From NCBI GenBank assembly GCA_038750655.1, contig JBCDGZ010000131.1:1-21560 (forward strand): a DNA stretch of 21,560 nucleotides. The letters are read 5' to 3'. Below are positions 14,649 to 20,090 of this stretch, one piece after another. Position numbers and translations under genes: made by a program. Below the pieces are notes generated by a model that had not been told where the DNA came from, searched no databases, and was given only the letters and a program-made list of their open reading frames with translations. Within the stretch, counting starts at the first letter, position 1; every line of letters begins with the position of its first letter. This stretch comes from JBCDGZ01 sp038750655 (GTDB lineage: Bacteria > Bacteroidota > Bacteroidia > Chitinophagales > Saprospiraceae).

Positions 14649-15782
14649 ATGGGGTTTACCGTTTTTCAGATTTTGCTGATCGTTTTCGGACCCTGGCTGA
14701 TGATTCAGGTGGTACGGAAAACAGAGATTGACCAGTGGCTGAGTCCAGTGGTGCTTTCCTATGGCTTAGGGATCATTGTTGCCAATTTGAGCTTCCTGCC
14801 TATAGATGAGCACGTCAGTACGATTTTTAGTCAGGCGACCATCCTTTTGGCGATTCCCATGCTTCTCTATGCCACCGATCTGCGGCAATGGCTAGGCCAG
14901 GCTCCCAAGGTGCTGCTTTCTTTCGGCCTCTGTATTCTCGCCGGAATCATCGCCTCCACCATTGTTGCTTTTAGCTTTGAACCGACCGTTTCGGACAGCT
15001 GGATACTGTCAGGGATGTTGGTGGGGGTGTATACAGGCGGGACGCCCAATATGCAAGCGATCGGGATTGCGCTGGATGCCGGAAACGAGGTGTATGTATT
15101 GATGAACGCCGCCGATATTTTTTGTGGAGGACTTTACCTGATTCTGTTGACCTCGATCATGCATCGACTGTTGGGGTACTTTTTGCCCAATTATCAGTTG
15201 GCCAAAGGGCAAGAGGAGAACGAGTTGGTCACCCAAACTCATAAAATTAAGATCAAATCACTCGCTAGTATTGTTCTACTGACATTGGCGATTTGCGCAG
15301 TGGCGATTGGTACAACCGTCCTGCTGCCAGGAGGGCTGGAAAACGGCGGGATTTTATTACTGCTGCTGACCAGCCTGAGCATTGCAGCTTCCTTTATCCC
15401 CCAGGTTCGACAGCTCGAAGGCGCCTACGAAGCCGGAGATTATCTTCTGCTGATGTTCTGTGTAGCCGTCGGCCTGCAAGCCAACTTTAGCAATCTGCTC
15501 TCCGATGGCCTGGAAGTCATTGGCTACACTGGGGCGGTGCTATTGATCACCGTGCTGCTGCATTTGGCCTTCTCTGCCTTTTTTCGAATCGACCGAGATA
15601 CCACGATGATCATATCGACCGCAGCAGTCTACGGGCCGGTGTTCATCGGCCAAATCGCTAGTGCTATCCGGAATCGTCAGCTGATCTTTGCCGGTATGGC
15701 AACGGGGCTAGTCGGTATCGCCATCGGTAATTATCTGGGCCTGGCCGTCGCCTGGGGCCTGAAATACCTATTGGCGACCTGA
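14649..15782 (+). CDS. DUF819-family (YjcL-like) integral membrane protein
   Basis: This 377-residue protein is hydrophobic throughout, with about ten predicted transmembrane segments. The DUF819 hallmark GVYTGGTPNMQAIGIALDAG lies near residue 125, and a related sequence, FRIDRDTTMIISTAAVYGP, lies in the C-terminal half. This internal repeat of membrane halves is typical of secondary transporters, and the family is thought to be permease-like. The substrate is not known and cannot be inferred here. It begins only 4 nt after the stop of the AAA+ gene, so the two are very likely co-transcribed. Whether that reflects a joint function is unclear. The following PLP enzyme starts 26 nt downstream in the same direction, making a possible three-gene operon. 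Confidence 0.85.
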   Translation: MGFTVFQILLIVFGPWLMIQVVRKTEIDQWLSPVVLSYGLGIIVANLSFLPIDEHVSTIFSQATILLAIPMLLYATDLRQWLGQAPKVLLSFGLCILAGIIASTIVAFSFEPTVSDSWILSGMLVGVYTGGTPNMQAIGIALDAGNEVYVLMNAADIFCGGLYLILLTSIMHRLLGYFLPNYQLAKGQEENELVTQTHKIKIKSLASIVLLTLAICAVAIGTTVLLPGGLENGGILLLLLTSLSIAASFIPQVRQLEGAYEAGDYLLLMFCVAVGLQANFSNLLSDGLEVIGYTGAVLLITVLLHLAFSAFFRIDRDTTMIISTAAVYGPVFIGQIASAIRNRQLIFAGMATGLVGIAIGNYLGLAVAWGLKYLLAT

Positions 15783-15808
15783 ATTATAAACCTTTAATTT
15801 GACCTATA

Positions 15809-17242
15809 ATGAAAACATCCTTTCCTCAACAAGGCCGTAGTCAATCCGATCTGTTGGCCGAAATGCAAGAAATGAAAACGGGAGATGCCAAGTGGAGAAG
15901 CGGGAAAGTCTTCAGCTACGTCTACTTTGCTGGTGATGAAGTGCTCAATGCCGTGAAAGCTGCTTACAATGCCTTTTTCTCCGAGAATGCGCTCAACCCT
16001 ACTGCTTTTCAAAGTTTGCGGCGAATGGAGACGGAGGTGATTGGAATGTGTGCGGATTTGCTGCACGGCGATGCCGACATTCGGGGAAGTATGACTTCAG
16101 GTGGAACGGAATCGATTTTAATGGCGGTAAAGACGGCGCGCGAATGGGGCAAGAGGAACAAACCCGAGATGACAGAGCCGGAATTGGTAATGACTGACTC
16201 GGCTCATCCTGCTTTCAATAAGGCTTGCCATTATTTTGGGGTAAAAGCAGTGATTGTTCCCGCAGGAGAGGACTTTAGGGCTCGCCCGGAGCTGATGGAG
16301 GCAGCGATTACGGAGCGAACAGTTATGCTGGTCGGCTCTGCGCCATCCTATCCGCAGGGCGTCATTGATCCAATAGAAGCGATTGCGGGGCTGGCCCAGC
16401 GCCGAGGTTTGCTCTGCCATGTCGATGCCTGTGTGGGGGGCTTTATGCTGCCCTTTTTGCAGCGGCTAGGCTATCCTATCCCTCCCTTTGACTTCGCTGT
16501 GCCGGGGGTCACCTCCATCTCGGCAGACATCCATAAGTACGGCTATGCGGCCAAGGGCGCCTCGGTCGTGCTCTATCGCAGTGCCGCCCTGCGCAAGCTG
16601 CAATTCTACGTTTATACCCAATGGGCCGGCGGCATCTACGGGTCGCCGACGATGACCGGGACGCGGCCGGGAGGCGCCATTGCTGCGGCTTGGGCGGCCC
16701 TGCGCTTCATTGGTATGGAGGGCTATTTGCAGAAGGCGGAGGCGGCCATGCAGTGCGCTCAGCGCATTCGCAAGGGTATTGAGGGGATTCCGGGACTCAA
16801 GGTGCTGGGGCAGCCGGATATGACGATATTGGCGGTAAGTTCGGATCAATTGGACGTCTATGAGGTGGGAGATGAAATGGGGCTGATGGGCTGGTCGATT
16901 GATCGGCAGCAGCTGCCGCCGTCCTTGCATCTAACCATTACGCCGGCGCATGTGAATCTGGTGGAGGAGTTTTTGGGCGATCTGTCGGCAGCAGCGGCGA
17001 AGGCCAGGAAAATGACGCTCGGCAAGCTCTCGAAGAGTCTGCAGCTAGGGACGGTGAAAGGGCTGAAAAAGATTTTACCGGAGCAGTTGATGGAACGCTT
17101 TCAGGTGCTGGCTGCCAAGCATTCCTCGATTGGTGGCAAGCGCTCGGCGGCGATGTACGGTATGATGGGGGAGTTGCAGGACACCAATAACCTGGATGAA
17201 ATGATCCGGGAGTTTTTAGATCGTCTGATGGGAGGTGAGTAG
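15809..17242 (+). CDS. PLP-dependent lyase/decarboxylase, sphingosine-1-phosphate-lyase-like
   Basis: This 477-residue fold-type I PLP enzyme belongs to the group II decarboxylase superfamily. The sequence RGSMTSGGTESILMAVKTAR, the substrate/PLP-stacking segment DSAHPAFNKACHYFGVK, CHVDACVGG (H204, D206 contacting the PLP ring) and the Schiff-base lysine K243 in SADIHKYGYAAKGAS are the specific signature of the sphingosine-1-phosphate lyase branch rather than of glutamate decarboxylases. Later TGTRPGGAIAAAWAALRFIG fits the same branch. Unlike the eukaryotic enzyme it has no N-terminal transmembrane anchor and should be soluble. S1P lyase cleaves a phosphorylated sphingoid base into a fatty aldehyde and phosphoethanolamine. 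Many Bacteroidota make sphingolipids, so this role is plausible, but annotation pipelines often call such proteins generic aminotransferases. The last ~90 residues are a charged helical extension ending LDRLMGGE. The gene runs tail to tail with dNK with a single base between stops. Confidence 0.85.
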   Translation: MKTSFPQQGRSQSDLLAEMQEMKTGDAKWRSGKVFSYVYFAGDEVLNAVKAAYNAFFSENALNPTAFQSLRRMETEVIGMCADLLHGDADIRGSMTSGGTESILMAVKTAREWGKRNKPEMTEPELVMTDSAHPAFNKACHYFGVKAVIVPAGEDFRARPELMEAAITERTVMLVGSAPSYPQGVIDPIEAIAGLAQRRGLLCHVDACVGGFMLPFLQRLGYPIPPFDFAVPGVTSISADIHKYGYAAKGASVVLYRSAALRKLQFYVYTQWAGGIYGSPTMTGTRPGGAIAAAWAALRFIGMEGYLQKAEAAMQCAQRIRKGIEGIPGLKVLGQPDMTILAVSSDQLDVYEVGDEMGLMGWSIDRQQLPPSLHLTITPAHVNLVEEFLGDLSAAAAKARKMTLGKLSKSLQLGTVKGLKKILPEQLMERFQVLAAKHSSIGGKRSAAMYGMMGELQDTNNLDEMIREFLDRLMGGE

Positions 17243-17243
17243 G

Positions 17244-17894
17244 CTATTTTACAAAACTCAAATGGTGAATCCCCGGTTGATAAGTCTTGCTTAGCGATTC
17301 GGTGATCATGGTGTAGTATTCTTCGCTTCGTAAGAAGTCAATTTCTTCCACATCGATGATCAATACCGGAATGTTATTGATGGTTCTGAAATAGTCGAAG
17401 TAGGTATTTTGGATGCTCAAAAGGTATTCCTCCGAAATATCTTGTTCGTAGCTGCGACCGCGCTTTTGGATGTTTTGGAGCAATCCTTCAACCGAACGGT
17501 GAAGATAGACCAGCAAATCTGGACGCGGAAAAGTGGCATTTAGAATGTGAAAAAGTCTTTGGAAGAGGCGAAATTCCTCATCCGGTAGGTTATTGCGGGC
17601 GAAGAGGAGGGTTTTGATAAAATAGTAATCAGCGACAATGAAGTCGTTGAAGAGATTCTGCTGACTGAGGTTTTCCTGCAATTGCTTGTGGCGTTCCGTC
17701 ATAAAAAACAGCTCTACAGAAAAGGCATAGCGTTCCTGATTTTCGTAGAAATAGGGTAAAAAAGGATTATCGGCGAACTGTTCGAGGACCAGGTTGCAAT
17801 TAAAGTCCTTGGCCAGCATATTACACAATGTTGTTTTCCCGGCGCCAATGTTCCCTTCTATGGCAATGTAGTTATGCGGTATGTTTATATTCAT
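17244..17894 (-). CDS. Deoxynucleoside kinase (deoxyadenosine/deoxyguanosine type)
   Basis: This 216-residue cytoplasmic kinase of the dNK family phosphorylates deoxynucleosides for salvage into dNTP pools. The P-loop is at residues 13-22 (EGNIGAGKTT). It is followed by the base-binding helix region LEQFADNPFLPYFYENQERYAF, with the family's ExxxxNPFLxxFY pattern and SVELFFMTERHKQL. The DYYFIKTLLFARNNL segment occupies the DRS/catalytic region. The lid carries YLHRSVEGLLQNIQKRGRSYE, with the arginines expected for phosphate contacts. Length and motifs are complete. The base preference (dA/dG versus dC) cannot be settled by eye. The start ATG overlaps the folK stop by one base (TAATG), so translation is probably coupled. 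In Bacteroidota folK and dNK are commonly paired. Confidence 0.92.
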   Translation of the reverse strand: MNINIPHNYIAIEGNIGAGKTTLCNMLAKDFNCNLVLEQFADNPFLPYFYENQERYAFSVELFFMTERHKQLQENLSQQNLFNDFIVADYYFIKTLLFARNNLPDEEFRLFQRLFHILNATFPRPDLLVYLHRSVEGLLQNIQKRGRSYEQDISEEYLLSIQNTYFDYFRTINNIPVLIIDVEEIDFLRSEEYYTMITESLSKTYQPGIHHLSFVK

Positions 17895-18394
17895 TAATCG
17901 CTGAATTCAAAGAGTAGCACATCAAGCGAGTCTCGGCACTCAATATATAATTCTTCTATCGTTTTTTGTAAAATAGGATGGTAAAAATCGGCGGCGATTT
18001 CGAGAAGCGGAACCAGCACAAAGGCGCGGTCTTGTAAATGCGGGTGGGGGATGGTCAAATTGGGCTGATTAATCAGCAATTGGTCGTAAAATAAAATATC
18101 GATGTCAATCACCCGAGGGCCCCATTTTTCCACCCGTTTTCTCCCCATCTGCTCCTCGATGGCTAAAATCGCTTGCATCACCGCCTCCGGCGGCAAGGCG
18201 CTTTCCACTACCAAGGCCATATTCAAAAAATCCTCTTGATCCGTAATGCCCCACGCCGCTGTCTCATAAATGGCAGAACATTGGCCAATGCGCCCGATGC
18301 TCGCCTCAATGAGCGCCTGCGCGCCTTCCAGCTGTTGCTGACGATCTCCTTGATTGCTCCCTAGATGTAGATAGACTTGATGCAGTTGCTCCAT
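17894..18394 (-). CDS. folK: 2-amino-4-hydroxy-6-hydroxymethyldihydropteridine pyrophosphokinase (HPPK)
   Basis: This enzyme transfers pyrophosphate from ATP to 6-hydroxymethyl-7,8-dihydropterin in folate biosynthesis. The 166-residue protein has YLHLGSNQGDRQQQL at its N-terminus and the family signature RKRVEKWGPRVIDIDILFYD, with the two metal-binding aspartates D-x-D. The conserved IPHPHLQDRAFVLVPLLEIA comes near the C-terminus. I choose the ATG at 18394 rather than the in-frame TTG at 18403. The protein then begins directly before the first strand, and a perfect -7 element (TACCTTTG, 18408-18401) overlaps the upstream alternative. Length is normal for a stand-alone HPPK. The gene leads a two-gene operon with dNK and is divergent from tetR. 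Confidence 0.95.
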   Translation of the reverse strand: MEQLHQVYLHLGSNQGDRQQQLEGAQALIEASIGRIGQCSAIYETAAWGITDQEDFLNMALVVESALPPEAVMQAILAIEEQMGRKRVEKWGPRVIDIDILFYDQLLINQPNLTIPHPHLQDRAFVLVPLLEIAADFYHPILQKTIEELYIECRDSLDVLLFEFSD

Positions 18395-18400
18395 GGCCGG

Positions 18401-18408
18401 CAAAGGTA
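18401..18408 (-). promoter_or_regulatory. -7 promoter element (TACCTTTG) for folK
   Basis: On the minus strand TACCTTTG matches the Bacteroidota TAnnTTTG element exactly and ends 6 nt before the folK ATG. This predicts a leaderless or nearly leaderless folK-dNK transcript and argues against the upstream TTG start. A clear -33 element is not visible at the expected spacing. Confidence 0.5.
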
Positions 18409-18463
18409 TTAAGCACCGAGCTAAAAATGAGCTTTCGTAGGGTTAAAAATAATCATCTAAAAA

Positions 18464-18495
18464 TTTGCAAAAAAAGACCAATCAGTTTATTTTTG
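18464..18495 (+). promoter_or_regulatory. Bacteroidota-type promoter of the tetR gene
   Basis: TTTG at 18464-18467 (-33) and TATTTTTG at 18488-18495 (-7, perfect TAnnTTTG) are separated by 20 bp, the normal spacing for the housekeeping sigma factor of Bacteroidota. The -7 element lies 24 nt before the ATG at 18520. A candidate TetR operator (18477-18486) fills the spacer between the two elements. Confidence 0.65.
18477..18486. promoter_or_regulatory. Candidate TetR operator, site 1 (tetR promoter)
   Basis: ACCAATCAGT is an imperfect palindrome (ACYRATYRGT) between the -33 and -7 elements of tetR. On the opposite strand a closely related site occurs at 19145-19154. Extended by flanking bases, CCAATCAGTTTAT here and CCAGTTAGTTTAT there agree at 11 of 13 positions. 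Binding at this position would block the tetR promoter, which fits autorepression. Confidence 0.45.
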
Positions 18496-18519
18496 TTTTA
18501 ACCTATCCACTTGATCAAT

Positions 18520-19140
18520 ATGAAAAAATCAGAAAAAACCCGTCAGTTGATTATCGAAAAATCAGCTGTGCTCTTCAACCAAAAGGGCTATTGGGGAACC
18601 TCCATGGATGATATTATGAGGGCCACGGGGCTATCAAAAGGAGGGATTTACGGCAATTTTGGTAAAAACTCTCAAGACAAAAAAGGAGTGAAAGAGGAAA
18701 TAGCTGTAGCCGCCTTCCGCCACGCCGTCGAAGTGGTGACCGAAGAAATCCGGAGGAGAACGATGGTGATCGACAATCCCGTAGACAAATTGAAGGCAGT
18801 GGTGTATTTCTACAAAGAAAGAGTGCTTATGCCACCGGTCGAAGGAGGTTGTCCAATCATGAATACCTCTATCGAGGCAGATGATAACCAAGAAGCCCTT
18901 CAGGAGGAAGTGAATAAAGCCCTCGATATTTGGGAGCACGTCATCGCTCGAGTTTTGCAGAAAGGAAAAGACAAGGGATTAGTAAGACAGGACATTAATG
19001 AAGCCCACTTCGCTACAGTGTTCATCGGTACCTTAGAGGGCGGGATTTTACTGGCTAGAATTCGGAAAAGTGCCCTTCCGTTCAACCTAATGGCCGAACA
19101 GCTGTTGTCTCTGATCGAAACTTTAAAACCGAACGGTTGA
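18520..19140 (+). CDS. TetR/AcrR-family transcriptional regulator
   Basis: This 206-residue regulator has an N-terminal TetR helix-turn-helix: TRQLIIEKSAVLFNQKGYWGTSMDDIMRATGLSKGGIYGNF (residues ~7-47), with the recognition helix LSKGGIYGNF. A C-terminal ligand/dimer domain has the GGCPIMNTSIEADD motif, shared by a large AcrR-type group. The stretch GKNSQDKKGVKEEIAVAAF is longer than the usual K-x-K-E-E-I-x-x-x-AF after the HTH, an insertion of about 7-9 residues. I start at the ATG 18520 rather than at the TTG nine bases earlier. The gene has its own promoter with a palindromic operator candidate, and it precedes an alpha/beta hydrolase by 35 nt on the same strand. The likely role is repression of itself and the hydrolase, relieved by a small hydrophobic ligand. 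This is inferred from layout. Confidence 0.92.
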   Translation: MKKSEKTRQLIIEKSAVLFNQKGYWGTSMDDIMRATGLSKGGIYGNFGKNSQDKKGVKEEIAVAAFRHAVEVVTEEIRRRTMVIDNPVDKLKAVVYFYKERVLMPPVEGGCPIMNTSIEADDNQEALQEEVNKALDIWEHVIARVLQKGKDKGLVRQDINEAHFATVFIGTLEGGILLARIRKSALPFNLMAEQLLSLIETLKPNG

Positions 19141-19144
19141 ATAA

Positions 19145-19154
19145 ACTAACTGGT
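19145..19154. promoter_or_regulatory. Candidate TetR operator, site 2 (before the hydrolase)
   Basis: ACTAACTGGT lies between tetR's stop (19140) and the hydrolase ATG (19176). Read on the minus strand it resembles the site in the tetR promoter, including the flanking TTTAT. TAACTTTT at 19164-19171, one mismatch from the -7 consensus, ends 4 nt before the ATG, so this site may cover a second promoter. Confidence 0.4.
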
Positions 19155-19175
19155 TTTTAAATATAACTTTTACCT

Positions 19176-20090
19176 ATGGAAGCCATCAATAGAATCGAAT
19201 TCTTGGATTCGTTTTACCCCAAAGCAGCTCTTGCTCCAAGGCCTCGTGTACCTTTTAGTGTCATTGCCCTGCGCTGGTATTTCCAGACGCTAGGGCGTTT
19301 GTCCCCTCGGTTGTCGGGGCATTTGGCCTACAAACTATTCACCACACCTAATAAGCGGGCCAAACACAGAAGCTCCGATATGTTGTTGGAACAAGCCCGT
19401 ATTTTTGAATTCCTTTATGGCGGTCATCTGCTCAAGGCATATGAATGGGGGCAAGGAGATCGAGTGATCTTGCTGGTTCATGGATGGGAAAGCCGGGGGA
19501 CGGCCCTGCGCTCTTTCGTTCCTCCGCTCCTGCGTCGCGGCTATCGCGTCGTCGCCTTCGATGGTCCGGCACACGGCAACTCCGGCGGTAAGCGCACCAA
19601 TTTGCCCCATTTCGGCGGCGCCATCCGCGCGCTCATCAATCGCATCGGCGGTGTTTCTGGTATTATCGCCCATTCCTTCGGTGGCGCCTCAACGATGTTT
19701 ACCCTAGCCAATCTCGATAACTCCATTACAGTAGAGAAAATGGTGATGATTGGGGTGCCCGGCAGTTTGAAGAATGTCTTAAGTCAGTTTTCTGGTTATC
19801 TCCATATCCCGCAAAGTATCAGCAATCAAGTAGCCCGAATTGTGGAGCGAAAGATCAATGGCCCCTTGGATGAGGCCCACGTGGGTAAGATCAGTGAGCG
19901 GGCTAAGGTCGGACAAACCTTGATTATTCACGACAAAATGGACAACATTGTCCCTTTTACAGAGGCAGAAAACAATATTCAGCATTGGGAGAAAGCCCAG
20001 CTCTTGGTGACGGAAGGCTACGGGCACTATAAGTTGATGAAAAATCCCGATGTAGTCAGCCGAGTCGTGAATTTTCTGACCATCGATTAG
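19176..20090 (+). CDS. Alpha/beta hydrolase downstream of tetR
   Basis: This 304-residue soluble protein has no signal peptide. The oxyanion strand is LVHGWESRG, followed by VVAFDGPAHGNSGG. The nucleophile elbow is S167 in IAHSFGGAS, an alanine variant of GxSxG. The acid is D256 in IIHDKMDNIVPF (D253 is an alternative), and the base is H284 in GYGHYKLM. The triad is therefore intact. The first ~85 residues (RVPFSVIALRWYFQTLGRLSPRLSGHLAYKLFTTP) form an extra helical segment seen in a Proteobacteria/Bacteroidota hydrolase group of unknown substrate. The gene probably answers to the TetR-family regulator 35 nt upstream, a frequent pairing in which the hydrolase handles the regulator's ligand or a toxic ester; that link is inferred. 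Its stop overlaps the stop of the convergent next gene by four bases. Confidence 0.88.
   Translation: MEAINRIEFLDSFYPKAALAPRPRVPFSVIALRWYFQTLGRLSPRLSGHLAYKLFTTPNKRAKHRSSDMLLEQARIFEFLYGGHLLKAYEWGQGDRVILLVHGWESRGTALRSFVPPLLRRGYRVVAFDGPAHGNSGGKRTNLPHFGGAIRALINRIGGVSGIIAHSFGGASTMFTLANLDNSITVEKMVMIGVPGSLKNVLSQFSGYLHIPQSISNQVARIVERKINGPLDEAHVGKISERAKVGQTLIIHDKMDNIVPFTEAENNIQHWEKAQLLVTEGYGHYKLMKNPDVVSRVVNFLTID

Noticed and set aside
18395..18403. A TTG start for folK giving three extra residues
   Set aside because: It overlaps the TACCTTTG promoter element, and the ATG at 18394 fits the family's normal N-terminus.
18511..18519. A TTG start for tetR
   Set aside because: An ATG follows nine bases later and gives the usual TetR N-terminus (MKKSEKTRQ).
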